DNA of 64,000 nt from assembly GCF_026341815.1 (NCBI RefSeq), contig NZ_JAPENX010000002.1:186001-250000 (forward strand), given 5' to 3'. The translations under genes were made by a program, and so were the position numbers. Source of the stretch: Streptomyces sp. NBC_00572 (GTDB taxonomy: Bacteria; Actinomycetota; Actinomycetes; Streptomycetales; Streptomycetaceae). Positions 1 to 8,786 of the stretch are shown one piece after another. Under the pieces are notes generated by a model that saw only the letters and a program-made list of their open reading frames with translations, made no database searches and had not been told where the DNA came from. Position 1 is the first letter of the stretch. Each line of letters opens with the position of its first letter.

Positions 1-168
1 TGGCTCGTAGCCGAGCGCTGCGAGTTCGGGTGGCAGGACGTATCCCGGCGGCTGCTGCGCGTAGACCTCCGCCATCCGCTGCCAGTGGGCCTGTGCCAGC
101 GTCTCGGGCCAGGCACCGGCCAGCGGGGGCGCATCCGGGATTCGGCGGCCGGCGGCTCGGCGAGCCAT
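1..168 (-). CDS. Hypothetical protein, N-terminal part (runs off window)
   Basis: From an ATG at 168 the minus strand stays open to the window edge and gives 56 residues with normal protein composition (motifs such as AHWQRMAEVYAQQPPGY). I do not recognise the family. The opening residues are Arg-rich, so the real start may be internal, or the gene may be the downstream part of the oxidoreductase fragment just upstream, joined by a deletion. The product cannot be judged without the sequence to the left. Confidence 0.35.
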   Translation of the reverse strand, partial: MARRAAGRRIPDAPPLAGAWPETLAQAHWQRMAEVYAQQPPGYVLPPELAALGYEP

Positions 169-250
169 TCCCGACCACGAAGGCGAGAGAGCAGCCGAGC
201 ACTCCCGCGCCGACGATCACGACATCTGCCCCGCCTGCCGCACGCTTCAT
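169..250 (-). pseudogene. FAD/NAD-binding oxidoreductase, N-terminal remnant
   Basis: An ATG at 250 opens a frame whose first 25 residues contain DVVIVGAGVLGCSLAF. This is a classic Rossmann GxGxxG beta-alpha-beta start as seen in FAD-dependent oxidoreductases. About 27 residues in, the frame turns into low-complexity Arg/Pro sequence, while a neighbouring frame (1-168) becomes protein-like. The simplest reading is a gene broken by a frameshift or deletion shortly after its nucleotide-binding motif. Confidence 0.4.
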
Positions 251-467
251 GCACCCCCGCGCTGGTCCGGAACCGGCAGCCCGGCGCCCTTGCCCCTGCC
301 ACAGGCCCCGAAGCCCCCAGTGCCCGCAGACCACCGGGATTCGACTGACAGTCGGCGCCTCCGCGCCGGGTCCGTCCGCGGTGGCCACGTCCGGCACCGG
401 GGCGGGCCGTCCTCAACCCCCGCTCGCCTTCGGCTGTCGCCGCCCCCGTGCGGCCCATCTGAGCCGG

Positions 468-899
468 TCAGAACGCGAAGGCCGCCCCTCCGTTCAGGGA
501 GACGCCCATGGTGCAGGCGTTGGCGAAGGTGTACTGCCAGGACGTGCGGGACCCCTCCCACACTCCGTCCACCGTGACGGTGACGGGGTCGAAGAGCTGC
601 GGGCACATGCGGTCCGGCTCCGGTGAGGCCAGCAGCCCCGTGAAGGCGCCGTCCTGGGAGGTGGCCTTGAGCTCGGCGCAGGCGGCCTCGGGGGCGGGGT
701 GCGTTCCGCCGGCGGTCGGCGCGCAGCTGAGTGTGACCGCCCGCAGGATGGTGGCCGAACTCGTGTCCGTGCCCTTGCTGATGCTCAACACGACGGCGGA
801 GGGCGCGTACAGGCTTTCGGTCCGGGCTTCCGCGACACCGGCGGTGCCGGCGAGACACAGGAGAGCGGACGCGGAGACCGCGACGGAACGACGAAGCAT
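468..899 (-). CDS. Subtilisin inhibitor-like (SSI family) secreted protease inhibitor
   Basis: A 143-aa secreted protein. Residues 1-25 form a signal peptide (RR near the start, a hydrophobic core, then AEA). The mature part carries the SSI pattern: four cysteines at 59, 74, 99 and 129 with the same spacing as C35/C50 and C71/C101 of the prototype. DPVTVTVDGVW follows the reactive loop and the protein ends FAF. SSI proteins inhibit extracellular subtilisin- or trypsin-like proteases in streptomycetes. By the cysteine register the reactive P1 residue is Gln101 (MCPQLFDP), where Met, Lys or Arg is usual. A single-gene transcript is likely, with no partner on either side. Confidence 0.93.
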   Translation of the reverse strand: MLRRSVAVSASALLCLAGTAGVAEARTESLYAPSAVVLSISKGTDTSSATILRAVTLSCAPTAGGTHPAPEAACAELKATSQDGAFTGLLASPEPDRMCPQLFDPVTVTVDGVWEGSRTSWQYTFANACTMGVSLNGGAAFAF

Positions 900-1458
900 G
901 ACGGAGACTCGCTTTCGATTCGAATGGTTGAGGCGGCATCTACCTTCGGATCACCACCCCGTTCGCGCTTCGGAGTGTGTCTGACACACAGAGCGACCGC
1001 ATCTTCGCGGTCACTATCCGGACACCTCCACCCACATGCCGGTGATCGAATGAATGTTCAGCAGGTCAGCCCTGGTTCCGAACGGCTCCGCCGCGTATCC
1101 GAACCCGCTCTCTCCAGCCCCGCAGCAACTGCCGGCCTGCGCAAGGACGCGTCAGATTTACCGACCGGTCGTTCAGTACGACCGATTCACGACGCTCGCT
1201 TCGGCGGCAGTCCTCAAGCCCTTCCCCCACGCGTCGAAGCCGTGACACCGACCGTGCGCCTTCACGGCGACCGCCATGGGCTGCCGGGACAGCACCGCGC
1301 ATCGACTGGTTCAGCGCCGCCCCGACACGCCTCCCTGACAGTGGATCCATCACCGCCCCGATGGACGTGCTGAGTCTGCTGGGCGTCAGGCTGTCGAATC
1401 TCCTACGGGAGACCTGGGAAAGGTTCATTCCGCTGGCCGGAGGAGGGATGCTCAACCC
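900..1458. other. Non-coding stretch upstream of two genes
   Basis: About 560 bases between the SSI gene (leftward) and the 1459 gene (rightward), presumably holding the divergent promoters. Open frames here are high-GC noise. A GGAGGAGGG at 1439-1447 resembles a ribosome-binding site. It precedes both a 13-codon ATG frame at 1448 and the TTG start at 1459, so a short leader peptide is possible but unproven. Confidence 0.4.
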
Positions 1459-1947
1459 TTGCGAGGTGCCGTCGACGACGTCCCCCTGACCACGCTCTTC
1501 CCTGTCCTGTCGCCTGCCGGAGTGGACGCCTTGAACGAGGTGGCCCGCAGGGTCGACGCAGCTCGTACCGGTAGGGGCCCGGCGGACTGGGAGTGGTTCC
1601 CGGAGCATGCCGCCGTCCCGGGCACGCAGCCGACGACGCCGATCATCCTCGGGCCGGCGGTCATCGAGCACGCCGAAGGGGGCGAACGGCTGGAGTTACT
1701 GCTTCAGCCGGTGTGGACAGACTTGGGCCGGCTCGCGGTCGGTGGGGCGGTGAACGTGGCCTGCTGGTGCGACACCGATCACGCCACCCATGACGTCGAC
1801 GCCCTCAGGCTCGTGGCCGACGAGGAGACCTCACTGCCCGAGGTCTTCCGTGCCGGCGCCGAACGTCCGACCGGATGGCTGGCCGATCTCCACGACGCAG
1901 ACCACTGGCGTGCTCAAGCGGGGTTACCTGCCCGGTGGGCCCGCTGA
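1459..1947 (+). CDS. Hypothetical protein (actinobacterial)
   Basis: 162 aa, acidic, with no signal peptide or membrane segment. Composition is normal for Streptomyces (LLLQPVWTDLGRLAVGGAVNVACWCDTDHATHDVDAL). I do not recognise a named domain. The CWCDTDHATHD segment is rich in potential metal ligands but forms no known motif. The TTG start at 1459 follows a GGAGGAGGG box by about 11 nt. It stands alone, with the nearest same-strand gene 500 bases downstream. Confidence 0.6.
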   Translation: MRGAVDDVPLTTLFPVLSPAGVDALNEVARRVDAARTGRGPADWEWFPEHAAVPGTQPTTPIILGPAVIEHAEGGERLELLLQPVWTDLGRLAVGGAVNVACWCDTDHATHDVDALRLVADEETSLPEVFRAGAERPTGWLADLHDADHWRAQAGLPARWAR

Positions 1948-2219
1948 AAGTCCGGCGCCGGGCACGTTCGTCTGTACCTGACCGGGTACGGTCACGTGCG
2001 TGCCGCCGGCACCCGGGGCGTGCGATCGCTTCATGCTGCGGGACCGTGGCCTGTGGCGTTCCAGGCTGTGGGTGGTGGCCACGTTTCCGTCTCCGGGACG
2101 TCGCCGTTTCCTGGAGCGGATCCGCCGGCCGCCCGTGAGGTGGGCAGGAGGAGGGGCTGGTCACCGTGGACCGGCCACCAACGGACTCGTGCGCGGCGGA
2201 TTCCGATTCCAACGCGCAG

Positions 2220-2250
2220 AGGCTCCGCCCCCCGTACTGGGGCGGAGCCT
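2220..2250 (+). terminator. Hairpin in the 1948-2447 gap
   Basis: A perfect 12-bp stem (AGGCTCCGCCCC with GGGGCGGAGCCT) and a 7-nt loop lie 270 bases after the 1459 gene and 200 bases before the 2448 gene. It has no U tract, which is common for Streptomyces terminators. The rest of the 1948-2447 gap holds no convincing gene. Confidence 0.6.
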
Positions 2251-2447
2251 CATGGCCGTTCGTCGGCCCAACGTCCGCCTTCAGACCATCGGCCTCATCC
2301 CTCTGCATCAATGTGAGCTGCGCGCCGCCCGGTTGGCTTTTCTTGCGAGCTTTCCCCCGTCCACAGCCAGCCGTTTGAACACACGTTGCAAAGGGGCGCC
2401 GGGGGGATTCTGGAGTTGACAGCTCGGGGCCTGCCTAGGCGGGAGCC

Positions 2448-3275
2448 GTGTCGATGATGGTCGCTAGAGGCCGGCCCGTTGCGTTGATCGCCGCTACGGC
2501 GATCGCATTGCCCCTCACAGGAATCCCCTCGCATTCCACTGCACCTTCGGATACGTGGAAGCAGCACTGTCCGCAGGCGAGCGTCCCCCTTCCCGAGGCC
2601 TCGGGAAGGGAGAATGACTACGATGCGTTCTCCGACCCGAACGGGGCCTGCACCGTCATCCGTAACACCTCAAACGCGGTGTTCTGGGTGGAAGTGGAGG
2701 AACCGAACGAAGTGGTCTTCGTGAACGGCACCACGGTGGAAGGCGATTACCGCGGGCTGCCCGAGGAGGCCGCCGCGGCAGCCGTGGGTCAGCGCAGCAA
2801 CACGCAGGTACCCGTTCTCAGTAACGGCTACGCGGTGATCCGGCACATCAAGGACTACCTCTACTGGATCCGTGCAGCGGATCTACCGTCCCAAGTCAGG
2901 GCTAGGTTTGCCTTCGAATTCACCAAAAACGTCTCCTGGTGGCTCCCGGAAATCAAAAGAGCGGCGGCGCGGGCTGCGCTGCACGAGCACATCCAGGCGT
3001 GTGCGAGGGCAGCGTCTGACCTGTGGGCCAGTCTGGAAGCCCAAGGGCGGCCGACCTCGCTGCAGCAGATCTTTGACCACCTGGGCACCGCGCAGCTCAC
3101 CGCCTTCGAATGCAAACCGGTTTACGACGCAGCGAAGCCACCGAAAGACAGGGCGACAGGTCCCTTGGACACACCCCAGAGCCGAATCAGCCGGACTGCG
3201 CTGCAGAGAGCCAACACCTTGTTGGACGACTTCGCCAGGATGATCCGGAGTGGCAGAATTCCGCTGCACCGCTGA
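2448..3275 (+). CDS. Secreted hypothetical protein
   Basis: 275 aa with a probable signal peptide (residues 7-30; VALIAATAIALPLTGIPSHS). It is followed by a beta-rich region with DPNGACTVIRNTSNAVFWV and a helical C-terminal half (about 140-275). There are four cysteines after the signal, at about 41, 68, 184 and 222. GTG at 2448 is chosen because the hydrophobic core starts seven residues later. No family is recognised. Base composition is slightly less GC-rich than its neighbours. Confidence 0.65.
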   Translation: MSMMVARGRPVALIAATAIALPLTGIPSHSTAPSDTWKQHCPQASVPLPEASGRENDYDAFSDPNGACTVIRNTSNAVFWVEVEEPNEVVFVNGTTVEGDYRGLPEEAAAAAVGQRSNTQVPVLSNGYAVIRHIKDYLYWIRAADLPSQVRARFAFEFTKNVSWWLPEIKRAAARAALHEHIQACARAASDLWASLEAQGRPTSLQQIFDHLGTAQLTAFECKPVYDAAKPPKDRATGPLDTPQSRISRTALQRANTLLDDFARMIRSGRIPLHR

Positions 3276-3505
3276 GATGGACCCGGTGAATGATACGGCC
3301 AGAGCGGGGCAACCCCTGGGCATGTCAGCCCTGAGAGGGTGGCACCCGCGCCAAGCTGAAACGCCTGGTCAAGCTCGACGTCCTCACAGAGGTCGATGCC
3401 GGCAGCTTCACCAGGAAGCAGTAGCCGACCGAGCACCGCTACCAGCAGCCCTGCCCCAGTCTCACCCGGAAATGGACGTTCACGAATCGCCCTGTGAAGT
3501 GGTTG

Positions 3506-4039
3506 TCACGCCTGAGCGCGCCGACGGCGGTAGTAGGAGATGGCGACTGCAGCCACCAACGGGCCCCAGGCCAACAGCGGTGCGTAGCAGACAGCCAGCA
3601 ACCAGTCCTTAGCTGACGAACCCATGGAGGGGTTGGAGCCGAAGATGGCAACGAGTCCGCCGTAGGTCGTGATTGCGATCAAGGCTGCCGCACCGAGCAG
3701 CGCCGGTACAACAGCTGCCAATGGGGCGACCCGCTGTCCGCCCAGCAGCGGGATCCAGCGGGGCACGGTCTCACCCCACGGCTGGATGAGACCGAGTGTC
3801 AGCAGCGCGATGCCTTCAGAGACGAGGGTCAGCGAGGTGATGTACACCGGTTCCCACCAGAGAAGGGGGCCGTTGTTGTCCACCGGGAGCCCCGCGACCA
3901 GAGCGATCCGCCACAGCCCGGAAGGCAGTGTGACGATGGGCACAAGATGGGCCGAAATCCGCGCCCACCGGGGCACATTTGGCAACGTTCCGGTAAGCAC
4001 TCGTCTCCGCCCCCGGATTTCGGGGCCCTGCTTCAGCAT
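3506..4039 (-). CDS. Multi-pass membrane protein, unknown function
   Basis: 177 aa with four predicted hydrophobic segments (about 33-50, 67-88, 105-130 and 145-165) and an Arg-rich cytoplasmic tail (YYRRRRAQA). This layout matches small Streptomyces integral membrane proteins of unknown role. It stands alone on the minus strand. The ATG at 4039 gives a 20-residue basic leader before the first membrane helix, and a later start is possible. Confidence 0.6.
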   Translation of the reverse strand: MLKQGPEIRGRRRVLTGTLPNVPRWARISAHLVPIVTLPSGLWRIALVAGLPVDNNGPLLWWEPVYITSLTLVSEGIALLTLGLIQPWGETVPRWIPLLGGQRVAPLAAVVPALLGAAALIAITTYGGLVAIFGSNPSMGSSAKDWLLAVCYAPLLAWGPLVAAVAISYYRRRRAQA

Positions 4040-4110
4040 GCGACGTCCTTCACCTTCCTGGGAATTGCGCTGTCATCCAGGGACAAAGACGCCAGCGAGT
4101 CTGCACTGCC

Positions 4111-4300
4111 CAGGCCCGGCAGCTCCGCGCGTCCATCGAGGACCTCACCGCCCGCCTCGGCGAACTCGACGCGGAGAGCGAAAACCTGCGCATCACCCGC
4201 AAGACCCTCCTGAACATCCCAGCATCGGAGCCCGCCGCGGATCCGCCGCGGCCCCTCCGGCCTGATCCGCCGCCGGACGGGCCCCGGCAGGTGGTGGAGT
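4111..4300 (+). pseudogene. Fragment of a coiled-coil hypothetical protein
   Basis: In one frame the sequence reads a heptad-like stretch (QLRASIEDLTARLGELDAES, then ENLRITRKTLLNI), then an Ala/Pro-rich tail. This resembles the C-terminal coiled coil of small actinobacterial proteins of unknown function. It has no start nearby and runs into the 3' end of the antisense ABM gene, so it is probably a gene remnant. Confidence 0.35.
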
Positions 4301-4303
4301 GGG

Positions 4304-4582
4304 TCAGGCCGCCTCGAGCGGAACGATCGTGCGGGGGCGCGATTCCCGCTCGTCGTAGGTGACGTCTACTCCTGCTTCCTGAACGGCGGCGAGCGCCGCG
4401 ATCCGTGCTTCCTCGGACTCCCACTGCACGATCGAGATCACTGCGTCGCCGGACACCCAGCACTCACCCGAGAGACATCCCGGTGTGCGCAGCATGACCT
4501 CGCGGACTTGGTGGACGCGCGAGATGAACTCATCACGGTGGGCAGGATGCGGATAGTGGTACGCCACCATTCCTATCTTCAT
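4304..4582 (-). CDS. Antibiotic biosynthesis monooxygenase (ABM)-fold protein
   Basis: 92 aa, the usual length for a single ABM domain (dimeric ferredoxin-like alpha/beta fold). Typical features are the opening KIGMVAYHYPHPAHRDEFISRV, the central GCLSGECWV and the strand VISIVQWESEEA. Such proteins act as cofactor-free monooxygenases or as stress and quorum proteins, and the substrate cannot be told from sequence. It is divergent from a TetR gene with two shared operator sites between them, so it is very likely that regulator's target. Confidence 0.85.
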   Translation of the reverse strand: MKIGMVAYHYPHPAHRDEFISRVHQVREVMLRTPGCLSGECWVSGDAVISIVQWESEEARIAALAAVQEAGVDVTYDERESRPRTIVPLEAA

Positions 4583-4615
4583 GATGCTCTCCTTCGCTCG
4601 GGATCGCCGCAGGCG

Positions 4616-4633
4616 TTATACGCTTGCGTATAA
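4616..4633. promoter_or_regulatory. TetR operator 1, perfect palindrome
   Basis: TTATACGCTTGCGTATAA is a perfect dyad (8-bp arms around TT) in the 91-bp divergent promoter region between the ABM and TetR genes. It lies 34 bp upstream of the ABM start. Its AT-rich arms stand out in this GC-rich genome. Confidence 0.85.
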
Positions 4634-4648
4634 GTAAGACTAGATCGA

Positions 4649-4666
4649 ATGTACGGTTGCGTATAT
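4649..4666. promoter_or_regulatory. TetR operator 2, imperfect copy
   Basis: ATGTACGGTTGCGTATAT repeats the TACG-N4-CGTAT core and the central TT of operator 1. Its centre lies 33 bp from that of operator 1, and it ends 7 bp before the TetR start. Binding here would autorepress the regulator. Confidence 0.8.
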
Positions 4667-4673
4667 TCGGTGG

Positions 4674-5246
4674 ATGAGTGAGGTGGGACACATCGTGGGC
4701 GCTCCCCGGACACCGCGCGACAGATGGGTGGAGGAAGGCCTGCGAGCACTGGCCGACGGCGGTCCCGACGCCGTCAGGGTCGAGGTGCTGGCGAAGCGGC
4801 TCGGCGTCACCAAGGGCGGGTTCTACGGATACTTCGACCACCGCGACGCTCTGCTGGAAGCGATGCTCGACACCTGGGAGCGGGAAAGCACCGACGAGGT
4901 GATCGAGCGGGTCGAGCGCGAGGGCGGCGACCCCAAGACCAAGATCCGGCGCGCGGGCGTGCTGACCTTCTCCAGTGACCGGCTGCTTCCCATCGACCTC
5001 GCGGTCCGCGACTGGGCCCGGCGTGACCAGGCGGTCTCCGAGCGCCTGCGGCGGGTGGACAACCGGCGTATGGCCCTGCTGCGCGAGATGATCGGCACCT
5101 TCTGCTCTGATCCCGACGAGGTCGAGTCCCGCAGCCTGATCGCCTTCTGCATGGCGATCGGACAGCACTCCCTCGCCGCCGACCATGAAGGGCGCACCCG
5201 GGCCGAGGTTCTCGACCATGCCACCAGCCTGATCCTCAACCCCTGA
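4674..5246 (+). CDS. TetR/AcrR-family transcriptional regulator
   Basis: 190 aa. The N-terminal helix-turn-helix (about residues 15-60) has the family signature VEVLAKRLGVTKGGFYGYF followed by RDALLEAMLDTWE. The remaining helices form the ligand-binding and dimer domain (RAGVLTFSSDRLLPIDLAVRDWARRD). A dimer is expected to bind the two palindromes upstream and repress both itself and the divergent ABM gene until an unknown small ligand is bound. The ATG at 4674 starts just after operator 2. Confidence 0.93.
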   Translation: MSEVGHIVGAPRTPRDRWVEEGLRALADGGPDAVRVEVLAKRLGVTKGGFYGYFDHRDALLEAMLDTWERESTDEVIERVEREGGDPKTKIRRAGVLTFSSDRLLPIDLAVRDWARRDQAVSERLRRVDNRRMALLREMIGTFCSDPDEVESRSLIAFCMAIGQHSLAADHEGRTRAEVLDHATSLILNP

Positions 5247-5264
5247 ATCCCGAGCAGTCCTCGA

Positions 5265-5480
5265 TCAGGGATTGTCCGGCGAGTCGGAGGCGGAGCCAAA
5301 GGCGCAGCGGCAACGGTCACGGTGCCGTGAAAGACGTACGCCCTCCTGTCGAAGCGTGTGGCCACGGCCCGGTAGGTCTTCAACCGGTTGATCAGCCGTT
5401 CGACTTCGTTCCTGCGCGCGTAGCGTGCCAGGGTCAAAGCCTGTGGGCCTCCCGCCGTTGCTGCCACGGCGTTGGCGGTG
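5265..5480 (-). pseudogene. IS5-family transposase, C-terminal remnant
   Basis: Two minus-strand frames together read the end of an IS5-type DDE transposase: GGRPTGFDP in one frame, then RRNEVERLINRLKTYRAVAT and RFDRRAYVFHGTVTVAA in another. The intact family reads GGRPPAFD..YKQRN.VERCINR.K. A frameshift separates them and the rest of the element is missing. No clean inverted repeats were found. Confidence 0.7.
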
Positions 5481-5926
5481 GAACGACGCAGTCCTGCCAT
5501 CCCACCACACACCACTGAGCGGGGGTGGAACTCGGTGAAGGGGGCCGACAGCGGCGAAGTCGTACAGCGACGCTGGAGTCCGGCGGACAGAACATCGAAG
5601 GCCAGTTCGGCGTTCGGCGCCTGGTGCCCAACCTACGATGCCGTGACCGGGTCGCTACCCGGACGCTTCGTCGCCGCGATGCTCGCGCTGACCTCCCGTC
5701 TCTCGCGGCCGTCTTGATCCGGATGCACGCCTGAGGGAGGCACGGCGGATCCGAGGGATCTCACGGACTCCAAAAAGTCACTTGTTCTATAGATCATTCC
5801 GGTGAGTACACTCCGCCTACACATCCGGGGGCCTCCCTACGTACGTGCCCGTCTCGGTGGCCGTGCCGAAGCCTCGCGGACCCCCGTTCCGGTTCCGGTT
5901 CTTGTTCACGTTCCCCAGGGGGATCT

Positions 5927-7627
5927 TTGCGTTCTACGTTCTCTGGGCATGCCGGCCACGTCGCCACCTGCACCGCGCTCGTCCTGTCTGCCGGCATGCT
6001 GCTGGCGTCGCCCGCCATTGCCGAGTCGGCTCCTCGGCCCGTCCTGGAGCTGCCGCTGACCGAGACGTCGGTGGTGCCGACGCTCGACGTGTCGGCGCTG
6101 GACGGCATGGCCCGTACCGCTGAGGCGACGGCCGGCTCGAAGCCGCGTTTCGACGTGACCGGCGACGGCAAGACCGACCTGATCCACCGCACGCGGAACG
6201 GCTTCACCTTCGTCGCGCCGTCTTCGGGCGGGGAGCACGTCGAGTTCACCACCGCCGGCTCGTTCCTCGACCTCGACCTCGTCCCGCTCGGCGACCAGAA
6301 CGGCACGGGCAAGCCCGAGGTGCTGTCGCTCTCTGCGAACGGCGCGCTGCGGCTGTACTCGGACGCCTCCACCACCACCGGCACGCCCAGTTGGACGGGC
6401 TACGGCTGGAACATCTACAACAAGGTGTTCTCGCCCGGTGACGTCGACGGCGACGGCAGGGCCGACGTCATGGCCCGCCAGTACAACGGTGACCTGTACT
6501 TCTACCGTTCGACCGGTACGGTGACGGCGCCCTTCGCCGGCCGTGTGAAGGTGGGCCCCGGGTGGGGCGCGTACGACCAGCTCGTGGGTCTCGGCGACAA
6601 CGACGGCGACGGCAAGGGCGACCTGCTCGCCCGCACCCCTTCCGGCCAGGTGTACTTCTACGGCAGCACCGGCAACAAGTCGGCGCCGTTCAAGCCGCGC
6701 AGGGCACTCGCCACCGGTTGGCAGGTCTACAACCAGGTCATCGCTGTCGACGACCGCAACCTCGACGGTCACGCCGACGTGTTCGCACGTGACCTGAACG
6801 GCACCCTGTGGGCCTATTACGGCCGCGGCAACGGGACGTTCACGTCGCGGGCGCAGACCGGCAGCGCCTGGAACCGGGCGGAGCAGTTCGGTGGGGCGGG
6901 TAACGTTCCGTCCGTCGGCAAGACCCTGTTCATCGCCCGCGACAAGGCCGGAACCCTGTTCTGGCACCGCGGCCTGAACAACGGCAAGCTCGCCGCCCGC
7001 GAGCAGGTGAGCGACACCGGTGGCTACGCGGGCGCGAACCTCTCGCTCGTCTACTCGCTGGACGGTGGCACGCTCCCCGACCTCCTGGGGGTCTACAAGG
7101 GCCGGCTGTGGAACAACGGCAAGGACCTCGGCGCCGGCTGGCAGGTCTACAACCGGCTCGTCGGCCCCGGTGACCTGACCGGCGACGGCAAGTCGGACCT
7201 CCTGGCCCGTGACACGTCCGGTGTCCTGTACCTGTACCGCGGCAACGGCACCGGTACGGGCTTCGCCTCCCGCATCCGGGTCGGTGACGGCTGGAGCGCG
7301 TACAACCAGATCCTCGGCGCGGGTGACTACACCGGCGACGGCCGTGCGGACGTTCTGGCCCGTGACGGCTCTGGCAAGCTGTTCCTGTACAGGGGTACGG
7401 GCTCCGCGACGGCCCCGTTCGCGGGCCGGCTGAACATCGGCGGCGGCTGGGGCTCTTACACCAAACTGGTGGCGCCGGGCGATCTCAGCGGCGACGGCCG
7501 GGCCGACCTGCTCGCCGTGGACGCGGCTGGCGACCTGTACCGATACCTGGGCACGGGCACCGGCTCCGCGATCAGCTCGCGGGTGAAGATCGGCTACGGC
7601 TACCAGGCGTACGGCAACCTGTACTAG
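5927..7627 (+). CDS. Secreted FG-GAP/VCBS-repeat beta-propeller protein
   Basis: 566 aa. The signal peptide lies at about 10-33 (ending ASPAIAES). After a linker come FG-GAP-like repeats with calcium-binding DxDGDG loops (DVDGDGRADV, DNDGDGKGDL, DLTGDGKSDL, DYTGDGRADV, DLSGDGRADL). Each is followed by LLARD.SG.LYLYRG.G and spaced about 50 residues apart. This predicts an integrin-alpha-like propeller outside the cell, probably for adhesion or carbohydrate binding. The TTG at 5927 is chosen because AGGGGGA lies 5 nt upstream and the signal peptide follows directly. A strong terminator closes the gene. Confidence 0.88.
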   Translation: MRSTFSGHAGHVATCTALVLSAGMLLASPAIAESAPRPVLELPLTETSVVPTLDVSALDGMARTAEATAGSKPRFDVTGDGKTDLIHRTRNGFTFVAPSSGGEHVEFTTAGSFLDLDLVPLGDQNGTGKPEVLSLSANGALRLYSDASTTTGTPSWTGYGWNIYNKVFSPGDVDGDGRADVMARQYNGDLYFYRSTGTVTAPFAGRVKVGPGWGAYDQLVGLGDNDGDGKGDLLARTPSGQVYFYGSTGNKSAPFKPRRALATGWQVYNQVIAVDDRNLDGHADVFARDLNGTLWAYYGRGNGTFTSRAQTGSAWNRAEQFGGAGNVPSVGKTLFIARDKAGTLFWHRGLNNGKLAAREQVSDTGGYAGANLSLVYSLDGGTLPDLLGVYKGRLWNNGKDLGAGWQVYNRLVGPGDLTGDGKSDLLARDTSGVLYLYRGNGTGTGFASRIRVGDGWSAYNQILGAGDYTGDGRADVLARDGSGKLFLYRGTGSATAPFAGRLNIGGGWGSYTKLVAPGDLSGDGRADLLAVDAAGDLYRYLGTGTGSAISSRVKIGYGYQAYGNLY

Positions 7628-7634
7628 AAGGCCG

Positions 7635-7674
7635 ACGGGCGCCCCGCACCTGAGTTCCGGTGCGGGGCGCCCGT
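7635..7674 (+). terminator. Strong hairpin terminator
   Basis: A perfect 16-bp GC-rich stem with an 8-nt loop begins 8 bp after the FG-GAP stop and ends just before the 3' end of the convergent 7677 gene. It probably serves both. Confidence 0.9.
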
Positions 7675-7676
7675 GT

Positions 7677-8786
7677 TCACGAGGCGGCTTCGTCTTCTGC
7701 GGGCTCTTCGAAGTGGACGGTGCCGTCTTCGTCGAGGCGGGGATGGAGGGCCTGGGGGGCGTGGGTGTTGATGTCGGAGGGGCGTGGGCCTTCCGGTCCG
7801 TCGGTGCCCCAGCGCAGCAGGCGGCGGGCGCGGGCGATCCGGGAGACGGTGCCGTGGACCTCGACCTGGTTGAGCCGGCCGGCTCGGAGCCGGTCCGCGG
7901 CCTCGGCGAACGCCGCCAGTTCACCGACCGCGGGGCTGGTGTTCTCAGCGACGATTGTGTGGGCGTCGACGTCTGCGTCGGCCTCGTAGGGGATCAGGCC
8001 GCGCTTGCGCGGTTCCCACCAGGTCAGGGCGAAGGCGAGGGTTCGGCGTGCGTCGTGGGGGGTGGCTTGCAGGCCGCTGCCAGGTGTCCAGGGCTCGTTG
8101 CCGGACTTCTCTACGATCAGGAACGCCGCCGGCATGAGCACCACGTCGGGGTGACTGTCCACGGCCCGTTCGGAGTCGTGCAGTACGGGGGTGGGGAACC
8201 TGGTCCCGGTGTAGGCCAGCGAGCGCAAGGACAGGCGCTCCGCCGCCTGGAGTGGGGAGAGGGGCGCGTCCGGGTCCAGGACGAGGGTGTCGTCGACCCG
8301 CGGACTGCGGGCGCCGGCGCCGGGGCTCCAGTCGGGGGCCGGAGGGTCGGGGTCGGTGGGCCGTGGCGTTTCGATATCGCCGTGCGCGTCGATGGCCGCG
8401 TACTCCTCGGCCCGCACCACGCGGTAGCGGGTGTCGAGCACGGTGAGCTCGTCGACGTACTCGTTCTCCAGCCGGGCGACCGCCGCCAGCAGAGCACGCC
8501 GTTCCTGCCTGCTCTTCGCCTCGTCCTTCGCCCGGAACCACAGCAGGGAGTTCAGCCCGTCGCGGGCCTGCTGCGGACAGCCGTGCGTGACCTCGACGAC
8601 CACCCGCCACCGCCGCCCGTCATCCTTGCCCTGCGAGGCCACGCCGAACAGCGGGCCCCGAACCGCCAGGGCGCTGTTGCGCGCCGCCGCGTCAAGGGCA
8701 TCGGCCTCCATCACGGCCTCTACCGGCTCCACCGGAACCCTCACCACCACCGGCCGCCCCTCCGGCCCCACGCCCTCTTCACTCAT
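7677..8786 (-). CDS. DUF5954-like hypothetical protein
   Basis: About 369 aa, soluble, no signal. The opening VVVRVPVEPVEAVMEADALDAAARNSALAVRGPLFGV and the later RWRVVVEVTHGCPQQARDGLNSLLWFRAKDEAK match my memory of the Streptomyces DUF5954 family, whose function is unknown. Residues 130-170 are a Pro/Asp linker. The ATG at 8786 (MSEEGV) is preferred over the one 11 codons upstream (8819), whose extra residues look random. Convergent with the FG-GAP gene. Confidence 0.7.
   Translation of the reverse strand: MSEEGVGPEGRPVVVRVPVEPVEAVMEADALDAAARNSALAVRGPLFGVASQGKDDGRRWRVVVEVTHGCPQQARDGLNSLLWFRAKDEAKSRQERRALLAAVARLENEYVDELTVLDTRYRVVRAEEYAAIDAHGDIETPRPTDPDPPAPDWSPGAGARSPRVDDTLVLDPDAPLSPLQAAERLSLRSLAYTGTRFPTPVLHDSERAVDSHPDVVLMPAAFLIVEKSGNEPWTPGSGLQATPHDARRTLAFALTWWEPRKRGLIPYEADADVDAHTIVAENTSPAVGELAAFAEAADRLRAGRLNQVEVHGTVSRIARARRLLRWGTDGPEGPRPSDINTHAPQALHPRLDEDGTVHFEEPAEDEAAS

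Noticed and set aside
5906..7924. 672-codon open frame on the minus strand across the FG-GAP gene
   Set aside because: It is antisense to a gene with a signal peptide, calcium loops and a terminator; composition is Arg/Val/Ala shadow coding.
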